Assembly: GCA_029262855.1 (NCBI GenBank)
Contig: JAJCYP010000110.1
Coordinates: 37,273-101,272, forward strand
DNA: 64,000 bases
DNA from: Bacteroidota bacterium
GTDB lineage: Bacteria > Bacteroidota > Rhodothermia > Rhodothermales > UBA10348
Reading direction: 5' to 3'
The notes beneath the pieces were generated by a model that saw only the letters and a program-made list of their open reading frames with translations, did no database searches and was not told the DNA's origin. Position 1 is the first letter of the stretch. Every line of letters starts with the position of its first letter. The position numbers and the translations under genes are program-made. Below, one piece after another: positions 8,411 to 16,324 of the stretch.

Positions 8411-9052
8411 TCAATAGCTGCGGCCCCGACGCCAGTATCCGAAGAACACCTCGCGCAGATCGTGAACCAAGCTCGGATCGCTGAAGAAGGTGGCCACTTC
8501 AGAGGAGCGGTCGGCGGACGCCTGCGTGAAGTTGGCGCTACCGTTCATGGCCGTCGTGTCGGTGACGAGGAACTTCGCGTGCAGGTCGGAGAGGGTGCGG
8601 AAGTCGACCCCTGAGCGTTGCGAGGCCTTCACGATGCCCCCGGTCAGGTTGTCGCTCCGGAACAGCAGCCGCACCTCGACGCCGCGGCTGGCGGCGGCGA
8701 GAAGCTGACCGAAGACCGGCGGCGGAGAGGCGGACACGAAGGCCACCGCGGCTAGTATCTCGTAGCGCGCTGCTTGCAGCATTCGCGCCATGTGGCGGTA
8801 AATCTCGCGGTCAACGAAGTGGCGGGGTCCTGATCCACCCGGCGAAGTCGCCCTAAACCTCTGCAGCCGGGAGTAAACATTGGACAGGCTGCAGCCGAGG
8901 CCCGCTGCCACCTGCTTCTTGTCCTCGGATCGCAGGGTCGACCAGAGCCGGTTGGGCGTCCATGAAATGCGCTTGTTCCTTGCTGCCCGGGGCAAATTCC
9001 TGGGGCGGTCGCTCTTGTGGGTCTTGTCCGTCGAAATGGGATTGAGAGTCAT
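8411..9052 (-). CDS. HTH plus single-HKD phospholipase D-type nuclease
   Basis: The 213-residue protein has two parts. Residues about 35-70 (EDKKQVAAGLGCSLSNVYSRL) look like a helix-turn-helix. Residues about 85-213 form one PLD-like half-domain with the motif LHAKFLVTD followed by NGSANFT, the H-x-K-x4-D and downstream GSxN of the HKD superfamily. A single HKD implies a homodimer, as in Nuc and BfiI-type endonucleases. No signal peptide is present, so it should act in the cytosol, most plausibly on DNA. It sits alone in the tRNA-bounded islet, and its start codon directly abuts an array of five TTCCAC motifs. A phospholipase role is less likely because of the HTH. The biological role, defence or mobile-element function, is unknown. 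Confidence 0.8.
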   Translation of the reverse strand: MTLNPISTDKTHKSDRPRNLPRAARNKRISWTPNRLWSTLRSEDKKQVAAGLGCSLSNVYSRLQRFRATSPGGSGPRHFVDREIYRHMARMLQAARYEILAAVAFVSASPPPVFGQLLAAASRGVEVRLLFRSDNLTGGIVKASQRSGVDFRTLSDLHAKFLVTDTTAMNGSANFTQASADRSSEVATFFSDPSLVHDLREVFFGYWRRGRSY

Positions 9053-9165
9053 ATTCCACCTAATTGATAAGAATCGTCCCGTCCGGGTGGAATCGTGGGC
9101 CAGATTCCACTTCCGCCGCCATCAACGCAGGCCCTGAAGTGGAATACGAGGCGGCTTTTCCACTT
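9053..9165. promoter_or_regulatory. Five-copy alternating TTCCAC motif array
   Basis: Copies are at 9053-9060 (ATTCCACC, plus), 9086-9093 (GGTGGAAT, minus), 9104-9113 (ATTCCACTTC, plus), 9136-9145 (GAAGTGGAAT, minus) and 9158-9165 (TTCCACTT, plus). They form two perfect inverted pairs and a fifth half-site. The first copy touches the start codon of the HTH-PLD gene. The alternating orientation and regular spacing suggest a protein-binding region, possibly for the HTH of that protein; this is inference. Confidence 0.65.
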
Positions 9166-9191
9166 GAGGATGTTGCTCGCGAGACCTAGCC

Positions 9192-9404
9192 GTGAGAACG
9201 GGAAAAGGTGAGTCGATACCTGCGCCGCTACCTTTGGAGGAGCAAACCTTACCGTTGGTAACGCCGCCGCGCCCGTCGGACTTACGAAGCTTTGGTTATC
9301 CTAAGGCGCTTCTCGTAAGCCCTGAGGGCATCATCCTCGAAGAGAAATTCAACCTTCGAGACAGAGCCCTCGACAGCACCCTCGTGGTCCGCCCCGGCAA
9401 ATAG
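9192..9404 (+). CDS. Short hypothetical ORF, possibly a gene remnant
   Basis: A 70-residue frame with a GTG start. The last 35 residues (SFGYPKALLVSPEGIILEEK) read like the end of a thioredoxin-fold or TlpA-like protein. The N-terminal half looks non-coding in composition and there is no CxxC motif, so it is best regarded as a fragment or a chance ORF. It lies between the TTCCAC array and the truncated histidine kinase inside the islet. No function is assigned. Confidence 0.3.
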   Translation: MRTGKGESIPAPLPLEEQTLPLVTPPRPSDLRSFGYPKALLVSPEGIILEEKFNLRDRALDSTLVVRPGK

Positions 9405-9466
9405 ACAATTCGTCGACAAGTCCACGCCGTTAATGCCGTAGCATTGGACTGAGCCTCGCCAGACGC

Positions 9467-10690
9467 ATGCCCATTCGCTCGATCATATTGCTGCTCGCGA
9501 CCGTCGTAATTCCAGGGCTGGCGCTGGCTGCGGTTGGTGCTGTGCTGGTGCGACAACACGGTGAACTTGGCGAGCGTCGGATGGAAGACCAGGCCCGTCT
9601 CGCAGCGCGTGAGGCGGCAGACTCACTCCAAGCGCTTCTCGCGTCTCGGGCCCATGCAGTAGATCCAGAATCAAGCCAGCGGTACCCCGCTTCAAATGGC
9701 GTCTTAAACCTCGGGAGGATTGCTGATGGCGAATACCGCCTCCCCTTCCCACCGATTTCCTCCACCTTCAGGGAGCAGGCATTCCAAAGAACGCTGAACA
9801 GGCTTCGAGAGGGCGGCACGGCAAGAGAGTATCGGGAGGCTTCCGGACGCGCCCGGCACCCTGACCAAAAGGCCTTTCTGGAGATTGGCGAGGCGGCCGA
9901 GCGGGGAGAAGCCACGGAGGCAGCGCTTGCACAGGTGTCGTCCGGCACCAGATTCGTGGACGAATACGGGATCCCTCTGTCGCTCTGGGCTATGGAGGCA
10001 ACGGACCGGCGCGATACCACGTTTTCCTCGGAGGAGTGGCTGACCTTCAGCGCGATCGCCTACGCGCGGGATCTGGGTGTCGATGGCTTCGCCGCCGGCG
10101 AGCACGAACTGCTCGCGCACGTTCGCAATCGCTTCGAGGGCATTGAGGCTTGGCGCCTCAGCCCGGACTCAACCTGGATGATCCGCCGCATTGATGACGC
10201 CTTCGTTGGAATTCGCATCGATTCGGCGCGCGCCATCGCATCGAGCATCCGGGGTATCGATTCGGTTGCCATAACGTCGGGCGCCCAGACGTACACGCTG
10301 GCACCAACCTTCCCCTACCTGCACGCCTCCATTGCAACAGACGCAGCCGCGACATCATCGCTCCTCTGGATGATTGCCCTCGGGCTCGTAGCGCTTGTCA
10401 TGGCGTTCGGCGCCCTCAATCTGTTTCGAGACGCGCGCCGCGAACGACGTCTCGCCCAACTCCGCGCGGGGTTCGTTTCATCCGTCAGCCACGAGGTGCG
10501 AACCCCGCTCGCGGGCATTCGACTCCTGACAGACAGCATGCTGGCCTATGGTCCGGGGTCCGACATGGAATGGCGAACGGACCTGGAAACAATCTCCTAC
10601 GAAACGGATCGGCTCACCAGGATGCTGGATAATGTTCTGCGTGCATCCAGGATCGAACGCGGAGCGGATCGCTCATGGGCATCCACATGA
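9467..10690 (+). pseudogene. Sensor histidine kinase lacking its ATPase domain
   Basis: The 407-residue product starts with a transmembrane helix (IILLLATVVIPGLALA). It then has a large periplasmic sensor region (about 30-290), a second membrane helix (SLLWMIALGLVALVMAFGAL) and a HisKA dimerisation domain with FVSSVSHEVRTPLAG, the phospho-acceptor being His342. It then stops 13 residues after RASRIERG. The HATPase catalytic domain (N, G1 and G2 boxes) is missing entirely, so it cannot autophosphorylate in cis. The following 500 bases encode an unrelated C-terminal fragment that begins at the break, so a deletion or recombination has joined two partial genes. A role as a partner of a separate kinase cannot be excluded. 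Confidence 0.75.
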
Positions 10691-11190
10691 AGACTGGGGT
10701 TGCTGACTCCGTCTGGTGTGTCGAAGATTCGCCGGGCCCCCGCTACTTCTCGCATACCCTTTCTCCGGACCAATCTCAGATACTGATCGAGCGCGGACAC
10801 AACTGGGGCGGTAATGATGTGACGAACGTGAGACTGGAGCTTCTGGAAATTGCCGACGGAACCGTTCGCATCATTCTCGATCAGCAGACACCGGGAGCAA
10901 ACGGCGGGTACTTAGGCTGGGCAAGCTGGATCGGCAATGACGCGCTCCTGGTAGCAGAACGCTCCAGGTCAAACATCAACGACACCATCAGTCTAAGCGT
11001 CCTGGATCTGGCGTCAGGAGAGCGCCGCCCCGTTCTTGAGCGTTTCGTGGATATGTTCACCCCAAGGGAGGTCTCGGTCAGTGACGACCGACGTTACCTA
11101 CTAGCGGTTGGCGCACCCCGCAAGATCGGGGAGGACACGCGCCTGGCAACCATCATTCATCGGGCGGTCGAAGCGCGCGCCGACCAGTAG
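10675..11190 (+). pseudogene. C-terminal fragment of a TolB-like beta-propeller protein
   Basis: The 171-residue frame contains SHTLSPDQSQILIERG and SVSDDRRYLLAVGAP, the repeated 'it is displayed / position / strand' pattern of TolB/WD40-like PD40 propeller blades. It has no signal peptide or N-terminal blades. It begins at the point where the upstream histidine kinase loses its homology, in another frame. The simplest reading is the 3' end of a propeller gene fused by deletion to the 5' end of a kinase gene. Expression as a separate protein is doubtful. It ends about 220 bases before the right direct repeat of the islet. Confidence 0.55.
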
Positions 11191-11408
11191 CGGCTGGACG
11201 GGGACCAGGCTACTCTCGGCTGTCCGCGGCGGCATGAGTTGGCGTTCGAGAGGACGCTTACAGTCCAGCGATGGGGCTCACAGCTAGGGATCCGTTCCCG
11301 AAGGGGTTCCCGAAATACCGTCTAAACCTACCCTGATCTACCCCGATCTGCACACCCTAATCGGCCAATACGGCTATTCTGGACCGTTTTCGCCCCCATC
11401 ACCATTTT

Positions 11409-11453
11409 CTCGTAATGAGCAGGTCAGCGGTTCGAGTCCGCTCATTGACTCCA
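11409..11453 (+). repeat. Right attachment-like direct repeat (tRNA-Thr 3' end copy)
   Basis: This is a copy of bases 8265-8309 with 44 of 45 identical. It begins in the anticodon loop and ends with CCA, so it cannot encode a full tRNA. Together with the intact tRNA gene it delimits a 3144-bp insertion (8310-11453). The 220 bases before it (11191-11408) contain no convincing gene. Confidence 0.85.
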
Positions 11454-11455
11454 GG

Positions 11456-11490
11456 CGCCCCAACGACCTATATGGTTGTTAGGGCGTTTC
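11456..11490 (+). terminator. Hairpin terminator beside the right repeat
   Basis: CGCCCCAACGACC pairs with GGTTGTTAGGGCG (12 of 13 positions, one G-U) around a TATAT loop, followed by TTTCG. It directly follows the partial tRNA copy and is probably the original tRNA terminator, displaced by the insertion. The stem sequence resembles the terminator at 16054. Confidence 0.75.
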
Positions 11491-11637
11491 GTGTTGGGTT
11501 TGCACAGCGTCGCCCCACTACGCCCCCCGCCAGGAGAAAGATGCCCAGCGGAACCCGCCTGTATGGGATCCGGTTTCTTACCCGTGTCCAATGCTCACAA
11601 GTCTCCGTCCCCGCCCAATCGCTCCATTGAGCGTGTT

Positions 11638-11793
11638 GTGAACAAAGCCGAGAGCTTCGAGGCGGCCGACAGGTGGGATCGTGAACAGCACCTTTCGCTA
11701 TCGCCTCAAGAGCGGATGAGCGCGGCTCGAATCCTGAAAATGAGAGCCTTCCCCGCGGATGCTCCGGATGTTCGGAAATGCCACGGCAGATAG
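11638..11793 (+). CDS. Small partner protein of nucleotidyltransferase module
   Basis: About 51 residues, starting at GTG with VNKAESFEAADRWDREQH and containing LSPQERMSAARILKMRAF. The 'ESFEAADRWD' and 'SPQERM' phrases recur in short proteins encoded directly upstream of MNT-like nucleotidyltransferases, and a comparable pair occurs at 17.5-18.2 kb in this window. The stop lies 16 bases inside the next gene, which suggests coupling. The exact start is uncertain because no convincing ribosome-binding site is seen. It may be an antitoxin-like or regulatory partner; that is inference from arrangement only. Confidence 0.55.
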   Translation: MNKAESFEAADRWDREQHLSLSPQERMSAARILKMRAFPADAPDVRKCHGR

Positions 11794-12266
11794 CGGCCTC
11801 GCACTTCTCGCCGGATACGGCGGACTTCATACGCCTGCTCCAGAAGCACAGCGTGCGTTATCTCATCGTCGGAGGAGAGGCAGTTATCTATTACGGCTAC
11901 GTCCGCCTGACCGGAGATGTTGACTTCTTCTACGATCTGGCGCCGGAAAACACGGAGGGTCTCTTTGTTGCCCTGGCTGAGTTCTGGGGTGGAGACATTC
12001 CGGGCGTCAGGACGGCAAGTGACCTCAGCCGTCATGATCAGGTCTTGCAATTCGGTCGTCCACCGAATCGGATCGATCTGCTGACCAGGATATCCGGCAT
12101 CTCCTTCGCTGATGCTTGGAGCGGTCGAGAGCGTGTCGAACTGGTTCTGGAAGGTGATGAGCGAGTCCCGATGCAGTATATCGGGCTCCCGCAACTCCTG
12201 GTGAACAAGCGGGCGAGCGGAAGGCCGAAAGACCTCGATGACCTGAGCTTCCTCAGCGGGTCGTGA
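11778..12266 (+). CDS. MNT-like nucleotidyltransferase
   Basis: The 162-residue protein belongs to the minimal nucleotidyltransferase superfamily. YLIVGGEAVIYYGYVRLTGDVDFF supplies the GG signature and the D-x-D metal-binding pair, and the C-terminal NKRASGRPKDLDDLSFL is the usual lysine-rich end. Such proteins transfer a nucleotide to RNA or protein, and relatives occur in toxin-antitoxin and AbiE systems. It overlaps its small partner by 16 bases and lies just outside the tRNA-Thr islet. The coding sequence looks intact. Substrate and biological role are unknown. Confidence 0.75.
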   Translation: MPRQIAASHFSPDTADFIRLLQKHSVRYLIVGGEAVIYYGYVRLTGDVDFFYDLAPENTEGLFVALAEFWGGDIPGVRTASDLSRHDQVLQFGRPPNRIDLLTRISGISFADAWSGRERVELVLEGDERVPMQYIGLPQLLVNKRASGRPKDLDDLSFLSGS

Positions 12267-12315
12267 GGCGTGGCGTGAGTACGGAGCGGGCGGCTTGATC
12301 GTGCAGAGGTGACCC

Positions 12316-12540
12316 TTATTTCGTCCACTGCCTGCCACACGAGCCCGGAAACGGTAGTCTCCCGGTCAGCATCTCACACAGCACCGCGCCCAGGCTCCAT
12401 AGGTCCGTCCTGTGGTCCACCTCTTCGCCGCGTGCCTGCTCCGGGCTCATGTACGCAATGGTGCCAACCGTGGACCCCATCTGCGTCAGTTTCGTGGAGG
12501 CGTCCTTCTTGGCGAGCCCGAAGTCGAGCACCGGGGCGGC
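12316..12540 (-). pseudogene. Fragment of a Ser/Thr protein kinase
   Basis: The frame [16 protein letters not shown] through [12 protein letters not shown] and [23 protein letters not shown] is the DFG-to-APE region and the following helix of a PknB-like kinase. The N-lobe and catalytic loop upstream and the rest of the C-lobe downstream are missing. The fragment begins where the neighbouring serine hydrolase gene ends and finishes with unrelated residues. It is a remnant and would be inactive. Confidence 0.8.
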
Positions 12541-12555
12541 TCGAGGCCCGTTGCC

Positions 12556-13749
12556 TCAGTTCGGCTCTGATAGCCGCTCTGCCACGAAGTAGAACAACTC
12601 GGTCCAGTCGGCGTCGCCCCAGTCCCCGCGGTCGGGACCATCCCGGACGAAGACCACGTCGTGTTGCGGCGATACGCAGATGAATTGGCCGAACCGGCCG
12701 ATTCCACAATAGTCGGGTCGCCCAGTAGGGCGGGGTATGACCCACCAACCGTTTCGATACCACCAGCGTTGTCCATCGAACGACTCTACCTCCATGGTGT
12801 CTCTGAGAACGGTTGAATCCCAAACCCAAGCTTCCTCGAGAATCTGCCGGGTCCCGTTTGGTGCCCGCCCATCGTTCAGGTAAAGCATCCCAAATCTGGC
12901 CAGGTCTCGGGCCGTCGCGTGGAAGCCGCTTTCCATCCGCTCAAAGCCCAGATCGTCGGTCGACCAGCCTGCCGCGGAAGCGGCTCCCATCGGTTTCCAG
13001 AGCTCCCGCTCGAGGAGTGCGGAAGGCGTGAGCCCGGTAGCTCGCCGGAGAATCAGTCCGAGGAGTGGAGGGTTGTAGTGGTTGTACTCAAACGTGCCTG
13101 GCGCCATCTCAATCTCTGAGCGTTCCAGGAGGAGCGACTCGAGGTCCGGGAAGTAGTATGCCAAGGGGTCGTCGGCCGTCACGAACGGGAACTGTACGCC
13201 CGACTCGTACCGGACACCAGAACGCATGTCCAAGAGGTGCTCCACGGTGATGTCTGCGAAGCGCTCATCGCGCGCCTCGAGTTCCGGGAGAAAGCGTGTG
13301 ATTGGGTCTTCCGGCGCGAGCACACCGTCGCGAACGGCCAGGCCGACAAGGGCTGAGGTTATCGCCTTCGATACCGAGAACGAGTTCTGAAGCGACTCCC
13401 GGGTGTCTCCTTCCCCATACCGCTCGACAACAAGACTGCCCGCATGGACGACCAGAAATGCCGTCGTACGGGTTTCGCGGATCAACGTATCCAGACTACT
13501 TACGTCCGGGTGCTGCTCGATGACGCCCACCGCTCTCGGATCGGCTGTCGACGGCAGGGGTCCGGGCTCCTCGGCGGGGGCGATGCGGCTGGCTGGGAAT
13601 CGGTGAATGTCGTCGTAGTCGGCATCCTGAAAAGCGAGTACCCGATAGATATACGTGAGCGGGTAGTTCCGATTGAGCCAAAGCAGCCCCAGGAGCAGGA
13701 GCGGCAAGGTCACAACCAAGACTTTCCACCGGGCGGAGAGGTCACTCAT
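12556..13749 (-). CDS. Serine hydrolase of the beta-lactamase/PBP-like family
   Basis: The 397-residue protein has an N-terminal membrane helix (VLVVTLPLLLLGLLWL) and a class C beta-lactamase-like catalytic domain. The SxxK motif is in NSFSVSKAITS (about residue 125-130), YNHYN gives the Y-x-N tyrosine, and ATARDLARFGMLYLNDG is typical of family VIII esterases and EstB-like hydrolases. It is probably anchored facing the periplasm, acting on esters, peptides or lactams; resistance activity should not be assumed. It is encoded just after a DUF4097-like protein whose stop overlaps its start by 4 bases, so the two are coupled. Confidence 0.85.
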   Translation of the reverse strand: MSDLSARWKVLVVTLPLLLLGLLWLNRNYPLTYIYRVLAFQDADYDDIHRFPASRIAPAEEPGPLPSTADPRAVGVIEQHPDVSSLDTLIRETRTTAFLVVHAGSLVVERYGEGDTRESLQNSFSVSKAITSALVGLAVRDGVLAPEDPITRFLPELEARDERFADITVEHLLDMRSGVRYESGVQFPFVTADDPLAYYFPDLESLLLERSEIEMAPGTFEYNHYNPPLLGLILRRATGLTPSALLERELWKPMGAASAAGWSTDDLGFERMESGFHATARDLARFGMLYLNDGRAPNGTRQILEEAWVWDSTVLRDTMEVESFDGQRWWYRNGWWVIPRPTGRPDYCGIGRFGQFICVSPQHDVVFVRDGPDRGDWGDADWTELFYFVAERLSEPN

Positions 13750-14501
13750 CGTCGCGTCCCGAGGCGAAGATCTGCGTCTCCGACCATGACGGAGACCTTG
13801 ATTCGATCACGACCGCTACCACGTATCGAAACGCGGCTGCCAGGACCCGGAGGGTTGGGGTAATCGATTCGGCTTCCGTCCAACCAAAGGTCGGTGTCGC
13901 CCACCCTTGAACGAAGATCGACCTCGCCGTGCGAGTCGGTGCGTGTGTTGACCTCGACATTGCCGACGGTAACGTCTGCGTCTATGGCTCCCCGGGGAAC
14001 GTCGACCTTCAGGTCACCTGTCCCGAGTTTCACGCCGACTCCGCCCGCCACGCCAACGATGGCGATGCGTGCCGCGGCCATCCGCACCTCTACGGCCAGG
14101 CGGGCAGGTACAACAACGGTCCAGGTCTCGGTGACCTCCTCACGCCCTCGTCCTCCCGAGAGCTCAACCTGAAGCCGCCCGCCGCGCATGGAGGTCTCCA
14201 GTCGTGCATCCTCCACGTAAGCATCGCCGCGGGACGAACTGCGCATGAGGCCCTTCCTCTTGGACTTGATGTGCACCCGGATGCGAATGTGTTCTGTGTC
14301 ACCGACTTCGATGGCCACTTCGCCGTCGTGCCCGATCAGTCGAACGATTTCGACACCCGCGGCTGGTACATCGGCTGACAGTTCGCGATCCAGCGATGCT
14401 CGGCCGGTATTGGAGGCAGCCGCCAACGCGGGTGGTGGGGTGAAGGCCAGGACAAGCGCCGCGATCGTGGCAACTAGCATGGCGTGGGGTGAAGAGCGCA
14501 T
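13746..14501 (-). CDS. Secreted DUF4097-like beta-helix protein
   Basis: The 251-residue protein starts with a signal peptide (LVATIAALVLAFTPPPALA). It continues with repeated short strands such as DGEVAIEVGDTEHIRIRV, ARIAIVGVAGGVGVKL and AIDADVTVGNVEV, the pattern of DUF4097/DUF2154-type adhesin-like beta-helices. No catalytic motif is seen. The last codons overlap the first codons of the serine hydrolase in ATGA fashion, suggesting a shared periplasmic or envelope role. Function is unknown. Confidence 0.7.
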   Translation of the reverse strand: MRSSPHAMLVATIAALVLAFTPPPALAAASNTGRASLDRELSADVPAAGVEIVRLIGHDGEVAIEVGDTEHIRIRVHIKSKRKGLMRSSSRGDAYVEDARLETSMRGGRLQVELSGGRGREEVTETWTVVVPARLAVEVRMAAARIAIVGVAGGVGVKLGTGDLKVDVPRGAIDADVTVGNVEVNTRTDSHGEVDLRSRVGDTDLWLDGSRIDYPNPPGPGSRVSIRGSGRDRIKVSVMVGDADLRLGTRR

Positions 14502-14610
14502 TATTCCCTCGGGAGTCTTGTTCGACGGCGATGTTAGGGCGTCCTGATGCCCAGATCGGCCGGATTGATAAATCCGTCAGTCGACTCTATCCAGTCGGTA
14601 GTCGCTACTC

Positions 14611-15750
14611 TCAGGAGTTGGAGGGGGCGGAACGGGAGCGCTGCTGGTATTGCGAGGGCGTGATGCCGGTCACGGCCTTGAATGCGGTATTGAAGGACGA
14701 CAGGGAGTTGAAGCCAACCTCCTGCGCGATCGCCGCGATGGTGAAGTGCTCCAAGGCCGGGTCTTCCAGCTGTTGCATCGCGTCCTCTACCCGGTATCCG
14801 TTGACGAACCGGGAGAAGTTCTTTCCGAGGTGTCCGTTTAGCAGCTGTGAAAGGAGGTGGGGTGACACGCCGATAGATCGGGCCAGGACCGGAAGGGTCA
14901 GGCTACCGTCCCGATATGGTTTGTCCTCGGCCATTACGGACTTGAGGCGCCGGACGTGTGCCTCGGCGTTCCCCGGATCTAAAGTCGAGCTGGCATACTT
15001 GGGTAATGCCAGCTCTTCCCCCGACAGAACATTTGGATGCCTTACCACCACGTAGCCCGCCGCAAGGAGGAACAGACTAATCGCCGCAAACTGCACGACG
15101 TCAGAGACGGATATGACCTCGAATGCAAAAATGAGATCATAGACCTCGAACACCCACAAGACCGCAAAGCCACTGGTCAGGCCAAGCATCAGTCGTTGCC
15201 TTCGGAGTCCAGCGGCCGTCGAGGCTCCCCCAACTCTGGCTAGTGTATGCCGATTGGCCTGCAGGACGCCTGATAAGATGATCAGGTACGCCAGATAATG
15301 CACCGCGACCAAGCTCCCGATCACATACGACTCGGTCGAAGCCCCAAGGAAGAGCCCAATCAAGGCGTCCATCTTGATGTCGGCCGCTTGTGCCAGTTGA
15401 GGGACGAAATAAACCTGGCAAATCGCGTAGGGAAGGAGGTGCAGGAGGTCCAGTTTTCCGACTCGGAAGCCCGGTCGAGTCAGCGCCCTGAAATAGAAGA
15501 GGAGGAGGGGACCATACAGGAATGGGATGGCCGCCGTCACCTGGAAGAGGTGGGGCAAGACCAGGATGTACCGAGAGTGGAACAGCACGCCATAGGCCAT
15601 CTCGAGTGAGACCACCAGGAGGAAGATGCCAAAAACCCGATTGGCTGTCGGGTTGCCTCGCTTGAGCGAGAGCAAGGCTAGAGACAGCAGCAGGGCCTGG
15701 GTCAGCCCCACAGAGATCAGGACGACCAGAAAGTCAATGTTGGTTTCCAT
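14611..15750 (-). CDS. Membrane-anchored AraC-family transcriptional regulator
   Basis: The 379-residue protein has an N-terminal half of about seven hydrophobic helices (starting VVLISVGLTQALLLSLALLSL) and a C-terminal AraC DNA-binding domain of about 100 residues. The latter contains LTLPVLARSIGVSPHLLSQLLN (first HTH) and IAAIAQEVGFNSLSSFNTAFKAVTGITPSQY (second HTH and signature). This architecture is common in Bacteroidota and presumably senses a membrane or periplasmic signal. It reads in the same direction as the DUF4097-like and serine hydrolase genes 110 bases downstream and may control them; that is inferred from position. Confidence 0.88.
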   Translation of the reverse strand: METNIDFLVVLISVGLTQALLLSLALLSLKRGNPTANRVFGIFLLVVSLEMAYGVLFHSRYILVLPHLFQVTAAIPFLYGPLLLFYFRALTRPGFRVGKLDLLHLLPYAICQVYFVPQLAQAADIKMDALIGLFLGASTESYVIGSLVAVHYLAYLIILSGVLQANRHTLARVGGASTAAGLRRQRLMLGLTSGFAVLWVFEVYDLIFAFEVISVSDVVQFAAISLFLLAAGYVVVRHPNVLSGEELALPKYASSTLDPGNAEAHVRRLKSVMAEDKPYRDGSLTLPVLARSIGVSPHLLSQLLNGHLGKNFSRFVNGYRVEDAMQQLEDPALEHFTIAAIAQEVGFNSLSSFNTAFKAVTGITPSQYQQRSRSAPSNS

Positions 15751-15813
15751 CGGGCGCGATCAGAGTGCGGCCTGTGACTCCAAGATAGTATGCACGCAAG
15801 CTGCGGTCTGGCG

Positions 15814-16011
15814 CTATTGCGCCGCAACCAGGTGCGCAAGTTCTTCCAGAGGGATCGCTTGTACGTCGTCCGAAATCGGGTAGGTCTCCGAGCCCGGGTA
15901 GACGACGAAAGAGCGGTCCGGTTGTACGTCCTCCCGGGCGTGGTGGAACCCGCGCCTGGGCCTTGGTGATAGGCTGGGTTTGATCTCTACCGCCCAGGTG
16001 GACCCACCCGT
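15814..16011 (-). pseudogene. C-terminal remnant of a DUF4143-type ATPase
   Basis: Too short for the ORF track. The reverse-strand frame STWAVEIKPSLSPRPRRGFHH followed by REDVQPDRSFVVYPGSETYPIS and ending LEELAHLVAAQ-stop matches the C-terminal domain of AAA+ proteins with DUF4143. There, a nuclease-like 'WAVEIK' and 'R.FVVYPG' are standard. The ATPase domain and most of DUF4143 are gone; upstream DNA is unrelated and contains a terminator. It is a gene remnant within the accessory zone. Confidence 0.65.
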
Positions 16012-16053
16012 TTAGCGAGGCTCTCGAGTCCGGTCGCGCAGGAGGCCTCCTCC

Positions 16054-16093
16054 AAACGCCCCAACGACACTATCGGGCGTTGGGGCGTTTCTT
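16054..16093. terminator. Strong bidirectional hairpin terminator
   Basis: AAACGCCCCAACG pairs perfectly with CGTTGGGGCGTTT over 13 bases around an 11-base loop, with T's on one side and A's on the other. It can end transcription in both directions. Its left arm shares CGCCCCAACGAC with the terminator at 11456. Confidence 0.8.
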
Positions 16094-16174
16094 GGCTTAA
16101 GGGACTAACCACCCGGCGCAACGTGCGCGACAGGGATTCCGTTACGCCCGGCCTCGCGTGCTGTCTATATTTAG

Positions 16175-16324
16175 ATGGTGGACCCGAAAGAACAGTGGGC
16201 GATGAAGCTCCGGGGCTACGAACTCGCGGAGGAGTATCGGGTCAGGGACCTGCGCAACCTAGGCCGCGAGGACTGGCTGGGTCAGATGCACCGCGTGCAC
16301 GGAGTCCGGGAGCCGAATGTCTGA
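16175..16324 (+). CDS. Small partner protein upstream of frameshifted nucleotidyltransferase
   Basis: A 49-residue frame not in the ORF track: MVDPKEQWAMKLRGYELAEEY, then VRDLRNLGREDWLGQMHRVH, ending REPNV. It lies immediately before the nucleotidyltransferase reading frame, whose first in-frame codon follows the stop without a gap, an arrangement like the other small-protein/nucleotidyltransferase pairs here. It is highly charged and has no membrane segment. The likely role is a partner or antitoxin of the adjacent enzyme; this is inference. The enzyme itself is now frameshifted. Confidence 0.5.
   Translation: MVDPKEQWAMKLRGYELAEEYRVRDLRNLGREDWLGQMHRVHGVREPNV

Noticed and set aside
16015-16053. 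Possible second tRNA remnant before the 16054 terminator
   Set aside because: CTCGAGTCC resembles a T loop and the stretch ends with TCCA, but the flanking bases do not pair as a T stem or acceptor, and no D or anticodon arm is present.
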